A stretch of DNA of 64,000 nucleotides. Origin: 39-52-133 sp035531075. GTDB lineage: Bacteria > Pseudomonadota > Gammaproteobacteria > Burkholderiales > Gallionellaceae. Made by a program: the position numbers and the translations under genes. How positions within the stretch are numbered: the first letter of the stretch is position 1; each line of letters begins with the position of its first letter. A model generated the notes under the pieces. The model was not told the origin of the DNA and ran no database searches. It was given only the letters and a program-made list of their open reading frames with translations. The DNA lies in assembly GCA_035531075.1 (NCBI GenBank), contig DATKTO010000018.1, forward strand, positions 62,001-126,000, written 5' to 3'. Shown one piece after another: positions 7,263 through 15,186 of the stretch.

Positions 7263-8894
7263 ATGAGCTTACGCACCGTCGCCACTCAGCCATTTCTTGA
7301 CCAAAAACCCGGCACCTCTGGCCTGCGTAAAAAAGTCAGCGCCTTCCAGCAGCCGCATTATCTGGAAAATTTCGTGCAGTCCATTTTTGACAGCATCGCC
7401 GCGCCGCAAGGCTCCACGCTGGTGCTGGGTGGCGATGGCCGTTTCTACAACCGCCAGGCAATACAGATTATCCTGAAGATGGCTGCGGCAAACGGTTTCG
7501 GCCGCGTGATGGTCGGGCGCGGCGGCATACTCTCCACGCCGGCTGCCTCCTGCGTCATCCGCAAATACCAGACTTTCGGCGGCATCATTCTGTCGGCCAG
7601 CCACAATCCCGGCGGCGCGGATGGCGATTTCGGCATCAAGTTCAACAGCAGCAACGGTGGGCCCGCCACCGAGACGGTGACCGAGGCGATTTTCGCCAAG
7701 AGCAAAACCATCAGCCAGTACCGGGTGCTCGATGCAGGCGATGTGCAGATAGACAACATCGGCAACAGCATGCTGGGCGAGATGGCGGTAGAGGTGATCG
7801 ATCCGGTACACGACTATGCCGAGCTGATGAAATCCCTGTTTGACTTTCCCGCAATCAAGGCGATGCTGGCAGAGGGCTTCCGCATCAAGTTTGACGCGAT
7901 GCATGCGGTGAACGGGCCCTATGCTACGGACATACTGCAGCGCCGGCTGGGCGCACCGGCCGACAGCGTGATGAACGCAGTGCCGCTGGAAGATTTTGGC
8001 GGCGGTCACCCCGACCCAAACCTCACCTATGCCCATGATCTGGTTGAAATTATGTATGGCGACAACGCGCCGGATTTTGGCGCGGCATCCGACGGCGATG
8101 GCGATCGCAATATGATACTGGGCAAGCATTTTTTTGTTACCCCTTCCGACAGCCTCGCCCTGCTCGCTGCCAACGCCACGCTGGTGCCCGCCTACAAAAA
8201 AGGCCTGGCCGGCGTGGCACGCTCGATGCCCACCAGTGCGGCGGTGGACAGGGTGGCGCAGGCACTGAATATTCCCTGTTATGAAACGCCGACCGGCTGG
8301 AAATTTTTCGGCAACCTGATGGATGCCGGCAAGGTGACGCTGTGCGGCGAAGAAAGCTTTGGCACAGGTTCGGATCATGTGCGCGAAAAGGACGGCCTGT
8401 GGGCGGTGCTGTTCTGGCTCAATATCCTCGCCGTGCGACGCCAGCCGGTAGAAAAGATTGTGTACGAACACTGGGCGCGCTTCGGACGCAATGTGTATTC
8501 GCGCTACGACTACGAAGGCCTGTCCAATGAGGCGGCACAGGGCGTAATGAGCCATCTGCAGGCCAGTTTCGGCAACCTGAGCGGCGCTGCATTTGGCAAA
8601 TACACGGTGAAACTGTGCGACGATTTCAGCTACACCGATCCGGTGGATGGCAGCGTCAGCAGCAAGCAGGGCGTGCGCATTATTTTCAGCGATGGCTCGC
8701 GCATTATTTTCAGGCTGTCGGGCACCGGCACCGAGGGCGCGACGCTGCGCATCTATCTGGAAGCCTATGATGCCGATGTGGAAAACCATAAGCTGGATGC
8801 GCAGGTGGTGCTCAAAGAGCTGGTGCAGATTGCGCTGCAGATTTCCGAACTGAAACAGCGTACCGGGCGCGAGAAGGCCACGGTGATTACCTGA
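7263..8894 (+). CDS. pgm: Phosphoglucomutase (alpha-D-glucose phosphate-specific)
   Basis: Protein of 543 residues that interconverts glucose 1-phosphate and glucose 6-phosphate in the cytoplasm, linking glycolysis to glycogen and cell-envelope sugar synthesis. All four active-site loops are visible: the phosphoserine loop SASHNPGG (about 111-118, Ser113), the metal loop SDGDGDR (about 276-282), the sugar loop GEESFG and the phosphate loop RLSGTGTEG near the C-terminus. Length and the start MSLRTVATQPFLDQKPGTSG fit the family. The ATG at 7263 has an AAGGAA about 6 bases upstream. It stands alone and converges on the DMT transporter gene; an interspersed hairpin follows it. Confidence 0.96.
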   Translation: MSLRTVATQPFLDQKPGTSGLRKKVSAFQQPHYLENFVQSIFDSIAAPQGSTLVLGGDGRFYNRQAIQIILKMAAANGFGRVMVGRGGILSTPAASCVIRKYQTFGGIILSASHNPGGADGDFGIKFNSSNGGPATETVTEAIFAKSKTISQYRVLDAGDVQIDNIGNSMLGEMAVEVIDPVHDYAELMKSLFDFPAIKAMLAEGFRIKFDAMHAVNGPYATDILQRRLGAPADSVMNAVPLEDFGGGHPDPNLTYAHDLVEIMYGDNAPDFGAASDGDGDRNMILGKHFFVTPSDSLALLAANATLVPAYKKGLAGVARSMPTSAAVDRVAQALNIPCYETPTGWKFFGNLMDAGKVTLCGEESFGTGSDHVREKDGLWAVLFWLNILAVRRQPVEKIVYEHWARFGRNVYSRYDYEGLSNEAAQGVMSHLQASFGNLSGAAFGKYTVKLCDDFSYTDPVDGSVSSKQGVRIIFSDGSRIIFRLSGTGTEGATLRIYLEAYDADVENHKLDAQVVLKELVQIALQISELKQRTGREKATVIT

Positions 8895-8920
8895 ACAGAT
8901 CGTTCAATTGCAATATTGTT

Positions 8921-8963
8921 GTAGGTGCGTCCCACGCACCATGGTGCGCATGGCGCACCCTAC
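8921..8963. repeat. GTAGGGTGCG palindromic repeat, copy 1
   Basis: The sequence GTAGGTGCGTCCCACGCACC is followed by ATGGTGCGCATGGCGCACCC and TAC, an inverted repeat lying between convergent pgm and the transporter gene. The right end provides the TAG stop codon of the transporter. Related copies are at 11226-11276 and 11811-11854. Confidence 0.8.
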
Positions 8964-9874
8964 GCTGAGGCCTTTACCGTCTTGCCGGAATTCAGGCTGA
9001 CGATAATCACCCCCGCCAGCACCAGCGAAGAGCCGGCGATCTGCAGCAATGAAATATCCTCATGTAAAAACACATAAGCCAGAACAATGGTCGCCACCGG
9101 GCCGAAGGAGCCGATCAGCGAGCTATTGCCCGAGCCGATGCGGCGTATGGCATAGGACAGCAGGAACACCGGCAGCACCGTAGAAAATATGGCCATCGCA
9201 ACCGACAGCTCATATACCCGCAGCGGCAAGTCCAGCGCCGACAGCGGGTGGGTGAGGCCAAACTGCAGCAGGCTGACAACGCTTGCCACCACCATCGCAT
9301 AGGCGGTAAACCGGGTCGCACCGATGCGCGCAATGGCATGACCCGCCCCCACCAGATAGGCAGAATATGACAGGGTGCTGGCAAATACCAGCGCTGCGCC
9401 CAACAGCACGCCTTGCCCCTGGCTCATGTTCACATCGTGTAAAAACACCAGCAAAATTCCCGCATAGCTCAGCAGCATCGCCGCGATCACTTTGCGCCCG
9501 ATGACACGCTGGTATATCAGCGCGGTCAGGATCACTGTCATGGTGGGATAGAGGAACAGAATCAGGCGCTCCAGACCGGCGGAGATATATTGCAGGCCAA
9601 GGAAATCCAGAAAGCTCGACAGGTAATAGCCCAGCAGCCCCAGCACCAGAACGGCGATCCAGTCCTGCCGCTTGAGAGGCTCTGCATGGCGCCGGCTGGC
9701 CCAGATCGCAGCAGCCACAAAAAAGGGGACTGAAAACACCATGCGCAAGGCGAGCAGCGTGATTGCATCCACATGATCGAGATAGGCCAGCTTGATCAGA
9801 ATGGCTTTGGCCGAAAAGCCGACAGCCGCGAACAGTGCAAATATGACTCCAAAAAGTGCGTCCCGATTAGGCAA
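8960..9874 (-). CDS. EamA/DMT family transporter
   Basis: Very hydrophobic protein of 304 residues with about ten membrane segments in two EamA halves (about residues 8-140 and 155-295), as in drug/metabolite transporters (RhaT/YdcZ type). The substrate cannot be told. The open frame starts with TTG at 9874 and shows no strong ribosome binding site; no better internal ATG precedes the first helix, so the start is uncertain. The stop codon lies within an interspersed palindromic repeat. Confidence 0.85.
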   Translation of the reverse strand: MPNRDALFGVIFALFAAVGFSAKAILIKLAYLDHVDAITLLALRMVFSVPFFVAAAIWASRRHAEPLKRQDWIAVLVLGLLGYYLSSFLDFLGLQYISAGLERLILFLYPTMTVILTALIYQRVIGRKVIAAMLLSYAGILLVFLHDVNMSQGQGVLLGAALVFASTLSYSAYLVGAGHAIARIGATRFTAYAMVVASVVSLLQFGLTHPLSALDLPLRVYELSVAMAIFSTVLPVFLLSYAIRRIGSGNSSLIGSFGPVATIVLAYVFLHEDISLLQIAGSSLVLAGVIIVSLNSGKTVKASA

Positions 9875-10174
9875 AAAAATTTCCGATGTATTTATTATTT
9901 AGCATTGAATCATATTGTTTCAGCCCCAAATAGGCAATTACTTCAGCAATACTCAACAAAGAGGCCGCTACTTTGGCGTTAAATTGCCGGTCAATTTTGT
10001 CGGGTAAGTTTAAATAAGGATTTTCCTTAAAATAAATGCGTGGACGCGCAATGCATTTATTTTGGGGTAGGATCTAATCAGACTTCGTAAACGATGACGA
10101 GGATGGATTTGCGGCTTGAAAATCAAGGGGCAGATGCCTTACAACTACATTTTTAACCTAAAAGGAGCTTGATC
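9875..10174. other. Intergenic region with strong hairpin
   Basis: 300 bp without a gene. At 10029-10063 there is a perfect 11-bp inverted repeat, AAAATAAATGC and GCATTTATTTT, separated by 13 bases, about 110 bp upstream of the yqjD-like gene. It could be an operator or a leader hairpin. Confidence 0.6.
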
Positions 10175-10489
10175 ATGATGAACTCGGCAGAGCATGTGTC
10201 CAAACAAAAACTGATGGACGATTTGAGTGCGGTTGTTAACGACGCTGAGGAGTTATTGAAAGCTTCGGCCAATCAGACTGGCGAGCGCATTACGGCGGCG
10301 CGTGCCAGAGCGGAGGAATCGCTGAAGACAGCGAAAGAGAGACTTTCAGTTACGCAGGAAGCACTGACCGAAAGAGCCAAAATGATGGCCAAGGATGCCG
10401 ATGCCTATGTGCACGAAAATCCGTGGAAAGCGGCTGGCGTTGCCGCCGCTGCCGGCATCCTTATCGGCGCGCTTATTGCACGGCGCTGA
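10175..10489 (+). CDS. yqjD: DUF883 family protein (YqjD/ElaB-like)
   Basis: Protein of 104 residues: a long amphipathic helix with many Ala, Glu and Arg residues, then a single C-terminal membrane anchor (AAGVAAAAGILIGALIARR). The DUF883 family (E. coli YqjD, ElaB) is inner-membrane anchored, binds ribosomes and is induced in stationary phase. The NPWKAAGVAAA junction is diagnostic. An AAGGAG about 8 bases ahead supports the ATG at 10175 rather than an upstream TTG. It is the first gene of a three-gene unit that copies the E. coli yqjD-yqjE-yqjK order. Confidence 0.88.
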   Translation: MMNSAEHVSKQKLMDDLSAVVNDAEELLKASANQTGERITAARARAEESLKTAKERLSVTQEALTERAKMMAKDADAYVHENPWKAAGVAAAAGILIGALIARR

Positions 10490-10498
10490 TAGCGGCTT

Positions 10499-10897
10499 AT
10501 GTCTACAGAAGCTGCATCTGCCGGCAGAGGCGGTCTGCTTGAATCCGTAAAAACTCTGGCGAATACCCTGCTTGCCATTGGACAAACACGGCTTGAGCTC
10601 CTCTCCAACGAGCTCGAAGAGGAGCGGGTATGGCTGGCCTCCATGCTGGTGTGGACGCTGATCGCCCTGTTTTGTGCGACCTTGGCGGTGATCCTTGCCA
10701 CACTGTTGGTGGTGGTTGTCTTCTGGGACAGTTACCGGCTGCTGGCGATCGGCATAATGATCGTGCTGTTCGTTGCAGGGGCAGGATTTTCCTGGCGTAT
10801 GGTCAGCAATATGTCCAGAAGCAAACCGCGCCTGTTTTCCGCCAGCCTCGCCGAGCTGTCCAAGGACCGCAAGCATCTTGCACCATCCATCGACTGA
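10499..10897 (+). CDS. yqjE: Phage holin superfamily III protein (YqjE-like)
   Basis: Protein of 132 residues, DUF1469/YqjE type. A short N-terminal helix (GLLESVKTLANTLLAIGQTR) precedes two adjacent membrane segments (about residues 50-75 and 80-100) and a cytoplasmic tail. It starts 9 bp after the yqjD-like stop and ends next to the yqjK-like start, so the three genes form one operon. Despite the holin-like label, chromosomal members are housekeeping membrane proteins of unclear role. Confidence 0.85.
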   Translation: MSTEAASAGRGGLLESVKTLANTLLAIGQTRLELLSNELEEERVWLASMLVWTLIALFCATLAVILATLLVVVVFWDSYRLLAIGIMIVLFVAGAGFSWRMVSNMSRSKPRLFSASLAELSKDRKHLAPSID

Positions 10898-10898
10898 T

Positions 10899-11192
10899 AT
10901 GCAGATGAACCCAACACTTTTCCATCTGGCCCAACAGCGTGCCAGATTGATCGCCAAGGCGGCGAGCCAGCGCGAGGAACTGACACTGGCATTCGCAAGC
11001 CTGCAGAGGCCGCTGGCGTTGGCGGACAAGGGCATAAACGCGCTGCGCTATCTTGGCCGGCATCCCCTGCTGCTTACCGGGGCTGTGGCCGTTGTGCTGC
11101 TGCTGCGACCTAAACGCTGGTTTGTATTGCTGGAAAATGGGTGGCTGGCCTGGCGCATGGCACTGGCTGCCAAGCGCAGATTAGAGGGCTGA
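10899..11192 (+). CDS. yqjK: YqjK-like protein
   Basis: Basic protein of 97 residues. An N-terminal helix with the QQRARLIAKAASQREEL pattern of YqjK-like proteins is followed by a membrane segment (HPLLLTGAVAVVLLL) and a basic amphipathic tail. The start ATG lies immediately after the yqjE-like stop codon region, so the genes are translationally coupled. The longer frame from 10773 runs inside yqjE and is not used. Function unknown; the position as third gene of the yqjDEK operon supports the name. Confidence 0.8.
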   Translation: MQMNPTLFHLAQQRARLIAKAASQREELTLAFASLQRPLALADKGINALRYLGRHPLLLTGAVAVVLLLRPKRWFVLLENGWLAWRMALAAKRRLEG

Positions 11193-11225
11193 CTCCATCT
11201 CAATTTCAAAACGACCATAATTTTT

Positions 11226-11276
11226 GTAGGGTGCGTCCCACGCACCATGAGCCTTGGTGCGTGGGACGCACCCTGC
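11226..11276. repeat. GTAGGGTGCG palindromic repeat, copy 2 (possible bidirectional terminator)
   Basis: A 22-bp stem: GTAGGGTGCGTCCCACGCAC plus CA pairs with TGGTGCGTGGGACGCACCCT plus GC, with a 7-base loop. Only the outermost pairs mismatch. It lies between the ends of the converging yqjK and exbD genes, where it could end transcription from both sides. Confidence 0.85.
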
Positions 11277-11336
11277 AATATTCTGCTGGTGATTTAATAA
11301 ATGAATAAGCAGCTCTTAAAAATAAATTTATGAACG

Positions 11337-11747
11337 CTAATGCCCGGCAACAGTGACAAAGGAAAGCTTGCTCACACCACTGCGCTGCGCTATCGCCATC
11401 AGCTCGGCCACCCGGCCATAAGGCACCGTCTTGTCGGCTTCGATCTGCAATTGAAACTGCGCATCAGCGGCACGCTGTTTTAAAGCTTCGGTCAGCTGCG
11501 CATCTGTCAGTGCCTGATTATCCAGTTCGATTTGACCCTGTGCATTGATGGTCATGCGTACTGCAAGCTTCTTTGTCCCCTGGGAAACCGCCGTAGTCTT
11601 GGGCAGATTGATCTTGAGCGACTGCGGTGCCAGCAAAGGTGCGGTGACGATGAACACAACCAGCAACACCAGCATCACGTCCACCAGCGGCGTGACATTG
11701 ATCTCGCTCATCATGTTGTCCTGCTGCGATGAATTTCCAAATGACAT
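11337..11747 (-). CDS. exbD: ExbD/TolR family biopolymer transport protein
   Basis: Protein of 136 residues with one N-terminal membrane helix (PLVDVMLVLLVVFIVTAPLL, including the essential Asp of the family) and a periplasmic domain. With ExbB it forms the proton-driven motor that energises TonB. It is the last gene of the operon BNR protein, thioredoxin-like protein, tonB, exbB, exbD. The 115-bp gap to exbB contains a palindromic repeat, so its expression may be set apart from that of exbB. A second exbB-exbD pair exists at 57.5 kb. Confidence 0.93.
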   Translation of the reverse strand: MSFGNSSQQDNMMSEINVTPLVDVMLVLLVVFIVTAPLLAPQSLKINLPKTTAVSQGTKKLAVRMTINAQGQIELDNQALTDAQLTEALKQRAADAQFQLQIEADKTVPYGRVAELMAIAQRSGVSKLSFVTVAGH

Positions 11748-11810
11748 CTACTTCTCCAAGTCGGGGATTGGGGTTCACAACCGTAGCCGCGCACAACGCT
11801 TGTGTTGTCC

Positions 11811-11854
11811 GTAGGGTGCGCCGTGCGCACCATGGTGCGTATGACACACCCTAC
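11811..11854. repeat. GTAGGGTGCG palindromic repeat, copy 3
   Basis: GTAGGGTGCGCCGTGCGCAC then CATGGTGCGTATGACACACC and CTAC. This is a less perfect copy of the repeat, inserted between exbB and exbD of one operon. Confidence 0.78.
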
Positions 11855-11862
11855 AAAACCAT

Positions 11863-12519
11863 TTAAAGCTTGAAATTATGCTTCTGCGCCAGCCGCATAA
11901 AGTCATGCGCAAAATTCTCCAGCTCGGTGACATTCACCTTGAGGCGGCGCAGGAAAAAATTGTAGGCCATCACCGCCGGCAGCGCGGTTGCAATGCCGAT
12001 GGCGGTGGCAACCAGGGCTTCACCGATCGGCCCGGCCACGATATCCAGGCTGGCCGAGCCGCTTTGTCCAATGCCTTCCAGCGCGTGCATGATTCCCCAC
12101 ACCGTGCCAAACAGGCCGACGAAAGGCGCGGTCGAGCCGATGGTGGCCAGTTCGGCCAGGCCGCGTTCATGGTAGCGCTGTATGTTCTGCAGCTGCTGTC
12201 GCAACAGGCGTTCCAGCACATCCTGCGGCGCGCCAAGATGGTTCAAGCCGCCCTGTTCCGAGCTCAAATTTTTCAGCTCGGCAAAGCCGGCTTGCGCCAG
12301 ATTTGCCATATCTCCGCCGCCGTTTTGTGCCACTTGCGCAGCGCTGCTCCAGTCTCGCGCGGACCAGAAAGCAGCGTTGAATGTGCGCTTGGGTTTGCTG
12401 TCCTGATACTGTTTCAACAGTTTAAACAGAATGATCGACCAGGTCGCCACGGAAAGTGCCATCAGAAGTAACAGGGTCGTCGCCACGACCGGCGAGCCAA
12501 TATGGAACAGATTAGTCAT
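11863..12519 (-). CDS. exbB: ExbB/TolQ family proton channel protein
   Basis: Protein of 218 residues with three membrane segments: an N-terminal one (about 10-35), then a large cytoplasmic loop, and a pair in the C-terminal third that contains the family signature LATIGSTAPFVGLFGTVWGI. It forms the proton channel of the TonB motor. The ATG at 12519 overlaps the tonB stop as ATGA, which fixes this start over the longer frame from 12564. Confidence 0.93.
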   Translation of the reverse strand: MTNLFHIGSPVVATTLLLLMALSVATWSIILFKLLKQYQDSKPKRTFNAAFWSARDWSSAAQVAQNGGGDMANLAQAGFAELKNLSSEQGGLNHLGAPQDVLERLLRQQLQNIQRYHERGLAELATIGSTAPFVGLFGTVWGIMHALEGIGQSGSASLDIVAGPIGEALVATAIGIATALPAVMAYNFFLRRLKVNVTELENFAHDFMRLAQKHNFKL

Positions 12520-13154
12520 GCAGCATTGTCTTTCAAAGAAAACTGGACGGGAATCATAAACCATTTATCCACCGCATGCCCGGCCTGTCGCGCTGGCACG
12601 AAGCGCCAGGACTTCACCGTCTGCAGCGCCGCATTGTCGAGCATGGCGTAACCGCTGCTCTTTTGAATACTGATTTGTCCGCACGCGCCGTCTGCTAGTA
12701 CCTCTACGCTCAACAGCACCCTGCCCTGCAGGCCATTGCGTCTGGCCACCATCGGGTATTGCGGCGGCGGATTATTGAGGTAAGCCGCCTTGTACTCAGG
12801 CTCGCTATCTGCAACTGCAGCGGTTGCCACGCTGGGTGCCGCCACTGCAGCGGGCTGCTCGGCTGCCGCTACCGGCGCTTGCTCGGCAATGCGCTCCGCA
12901 ACAGGCAGCTGCGCAACGGCTGCTTTGGCCGGCTGCGGGGTGACTGCCTTCGATATGGATGCCTGGCTTGCTTGAGTCGTCACTGCAAAGCTCACCGACA
13001 GCTCATTGTTTGTCGCAGCCTTGACATTGGGCTGTGCCGACCAGACAGACAATATCGCCACATGCGCGGAGATCACCAGTGCAAAGATGATCGCGCGCGC
13101 AGCCGGACTTTCTGCGCCTTCGGACATTGCGTGAGAATCTTTCATCTCATTCAT
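12516..13154 (-). CDS. tonB: TonB energy transducer
   Basis: Protein of 212 residues: an N-terminal anchor (AIIFALVISAHVAILSVW), an Ala-rich, Pro-containing periplasmic linker (about residues 50-125) that is less Pro-rich than in E. coli, and a C-terminal TonB domain with YPMVARRNGLQGRVLLSVEV and the SWRFVPA ending. It spans the periplasm and transmits ExbB/ExbD energy to outer-membrane receptors. The start ATG at 13154 overlaps the stop of the preceding gene as ATGA. Being in one operon with a BNR protein and co-controlled with the receptor at 16.3 kb suggests a dedicated TonB. Confidence 0.9.
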   Translation of the reverse strand: MNEMKDSHAMSEGAESPAARAIIFALVISAHVAILSVWSAQPNVKAATNNELSVSFAVTTQASQASISKAVTPQPAKAAVAQLPVAERIAEQAPVAAAEQPAAVAAPSVATAAVADSEPEYKAAYLNNPPPQYPMVARRNGLQGRVLLSVEVLADGACGQISIQKSSGYAMLDNAALQTVKSWRFVPARQAGHAVDKWFMIPVQFSLKDNAA

Positions 13155-13684
13155 GGCGTGCCAAGCAGCCACTGCTCGATCTTATCCGCATCCAGCACAC
13201 CGCTTATTCCGGTTGCCTTGCCATTGGCATCATAGAAGTAGGTACGCGGCAATTCTCCATACCACTGCGCATCGATCTCATAGCGCAAACGCTCGGTGTA
13301 ACTGTCGGCAAATACCCAGGACTCTACCCTGCCCGCACGCTTTTGCTTTGGCCCCGGCTGTCCCAGATGATATTGCTTCAAGCTGCGGGAAATGACCGCT
13401 CCCTGCTCGGCTGAGTCGGTTGAGATGAGCACCAGACTGAATTCGGTGTATTTCTGCGCCAGCCGCTCGAATATTTCCAGATCCCCGCCGCAATGCGTGC
13501 AGCTGACCGACCACAAGGCCACGATGAAAGGCTTGCCTGCATGGGCGGCGATAATTTTCTGGTAACTGCCGCGCACCAGTGGCTGGCTTTGGTCGTTGGA
13601 CTGGGTCTGCTGGACGGCAAGCGCACTGCCTGCACTCGCCGCCAACAACATTATCCAGCACATACTCTTGACAAATTTTTTCAT
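13151..13684 (-). CDS. Periplasmic thioredoxin-like protein (TlpA/ResA type)
   Basis: Protein of 177 residues with a signal peptide (about 1-23) and one thioredoxin fold. The active site is CTHC (Cys62 and Cys65) in the segment LWSVSCTHCGGDLE, as in TlpA/ResA thiol-disulfide reductases. The cis-Pro region reads LPRTYFYDANGKATG. It would act on disulfides or a metal centre in the periplasm. The ATG overlaps the BNR gene stop (TAATG), and the BNR protein has a CECC motif that could be its substrate; that link is inference. Confidence 0.85.
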   Translation of the reverse strand: MKKFVKSMCWIMLLAASAGSALAVQQTQSNDQSQPLVRGSYQKIIAAHAGKPFIVALWSVSCTHCGGDLEIFERLAQKYTEFSLVLISTDSAEQGAVISRSLKQYHLGQPGPKQKRAGRVESWVFADSYTERLRYEIDAQWYGELPRTYFYDANGKATGISGVLDADKIEQWLLGTP

Positions 13685-14904
13685 TATTTTTCTTCCGGCA
13701 ATGCGATCAGTCGATAACCTTCAAGCTGGCTGCTCCACGACAGATAGACTTTTGCTTTGTCTGCAATCAGCAAGGGATGATCGGACTCATCGTGTGTCTC
13801 GGCGATTTTCTGCACTGCGCCCCAGCTTACACCGCCATCATGTGAGCGCATTGCGTTGATCGCCGTGACCTCGCCATCAAATTCTTTCCAGGCCAGATAG
13901 ACGTCTCTGCCCTTGCTCAATACCGCAGCATGGCCTGCCTGGCGTGCGCTGTTGCCCACGCTGACAGGCCTGGAAAATGTTTTTCCAGCATCAGACGAAT
14001 GCGCGTAGAACAGGCCCCTGCGCTCTGCACCGAGGTTGAACCATGCCATATGATAGACATCACCCGAGATGGACAAGGCCGGCCCGTGATGCGGGCAGGC
14101 TTCCACTTCCCAGTTCTCAAAAGTCACGCGCCGCACTGCATCGGTCTTGTCCGTTGCGCCATCCAGCTTGGCGAGGCCATGGTCGCGTACGTTTTTGCCG
14201 AAGATATGTCGCCACACAATCACCGGCGTATCAGTGCTGTCGATTGCCATCGCCACACGGCAGCATTCGCAGCTATGGTCTGCCACCCTGATGTTGGCAT
14301 GAAAGCTCTTGCCTTCGTCGTCTGACATTGCCGAGTAAACCGCGATGCCGCTGTATTTTTCACCCTTGTTCTTCGCCGCCAGCGCATCGCGCTTATCCAG
14401 CCAGGCAAGATAAATATGGCCGCGCGCATTTATGCCCATCGCCTCAAAACGGTGGGTGATCGGCTCGAGGTCGTCGTTTACCGTCAGCGGCGCAGAAAAA
14501 CTCTTGCCGCCATCCAGCGAGCGGCTAAAGCGGATATTGCCGGCATAGGGTGTATCCAGACTCTGGGTCCAGGAAATGTAAATATTGCCGTTCTTCGCCA
14601 GCAAAATCTTGGGGCGGGTTTCGCCGCTTGCCGAGACAAATTCAGGCTGCGCATTCACTCTAACTGCAGCAGCAAAGCTTGTACCCTGATCGGCCGAACT
14701 GCTCACCAGCACATGACCGTCCTGCACCCGGGCCAGCCACAGCGTGCCGTGCTCGTCAAAAACAGCGCTGCCTGAAAGCTGCCGGCGCGCCAGCGAGCTT
14801 TGCCACATCTTCGACATATCGTGCGGCTTGGCCGGTTCGTCGGCGCCAGCGCCAGTGCTGACAGCAAGGCTGATAAGCAATCCGGACAGTAAACGTGAGG
14901 GCAT
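13684..14904 (-). CDS. Periplasmic BNR-repeat (sialidase-like propeller) protein with CECC motif
   Basis: Protein of about 406 residues with a signal peptide (LLSGLLISLAVSTGAGA). At least four BNR/Asp-box motifs are visible (SSADQGTSF, SRSLDGGKSF, SDDEGKSF, SSDAGKTF), each closing a blade of a six-bladed propeller, so the fold is sialidase-like. The catalytic residues of true sialidases are not evident. A cysteine cluster, HSCECCRVAM, sits near the middle and could bind a metal or haem. It is the first gene of the tonB operon. The start at 14904 is chosen because the signal peptide follows directly; 14919 is also possible. Confidence 0.82.
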   Translation of the reverse strand: MPSRLLSGLLISLAVSTGAGADEPAKPHDMSKMWQSSLARRQLSGSAVFDEHGTLWLARVQDGHVLVSSSADQGTSFAAAVRVNAQPEFVSASGETRPKILLAKNGNIYISWTQSLDTPYAGNIRFSRSLDGGKSFSAPLTVNDDLEPITHRFEAMGINARGHIYLAWLDKRDALAAKNKGEKYSGIAVYSAMSDDEGKSFHANIRVADHSCECCRVAMAIDSTDTPVIVWRHIFGKNVRDHGLAKLDGATDKTDAVRRVTFENWEVEACPHHGPALSISGDVYHMAWFNLGAERRGLFYAHSSDAGKTFSRPVSVGNSARQAGHAAVLSKGRDVYLAWKEFDGEVTAINAMRSHDGGVSWGAVQKIAETHDESDHPLLIADKAKVYLSWSSQLEGYRLIALPEEK

Positions 14905-14950
14905 AAAGGTCGCTTCCAAGAGGATTTAGACGAATTTCGTAAAGCTTGCA

Positions 14951-14997
14951 ATTATAGGTTTTGATTGCCAAACAGGGAATGAGACAATTTGTCGCAG
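14951..14997 (-). promoter_or_regulatory. Promoter of the BNR-TonB operon with upstream activator-like motif
   Basis: On the minus strand CTGCGACAAATTG (14997-14985) is followed after a gap by the -10 hexamer TATAAT (14956-14951); 32 bp separate CTGCGACAA from TATAAT. The same motif and nearly the same spacing occur ahead of the TonB-dependent receptor gene (18550-18538). No clear -35 hexamer is seen, which fits activator dependence. Confidence 0.6.
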
Positions 14998-15186
14998 GCG
15001 CTGAATCCTCGCCTGCCTGTATCTGTGCATTCCAGCAACGATCATCATGAATAGACAAATAATTTCTTCATAATGATCGGGTTGCACGCTATTGTTTTAC
15101 TCCATTGCATATTAATGCTGATACGAGTAGCCTTTTAATGGCATGGATTTCAATCAAAACAATATTATTGAGTCAGCCAAGCTAGT

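Noticed and set aside
7269..8789. Open frame of 506 codons on the minus strand opposite pgm
   Set aside because: It mirrors the third-codon GC bias of pgm, has no family signature and no ribosome binding site. pgm has all its catalytic motifs on the other strand.
10499..10897. Phage holin as sign of a prophage
   Set aside because: The gene lies in a yqjDEK-like chromosomal operon and no other phage gene is near.
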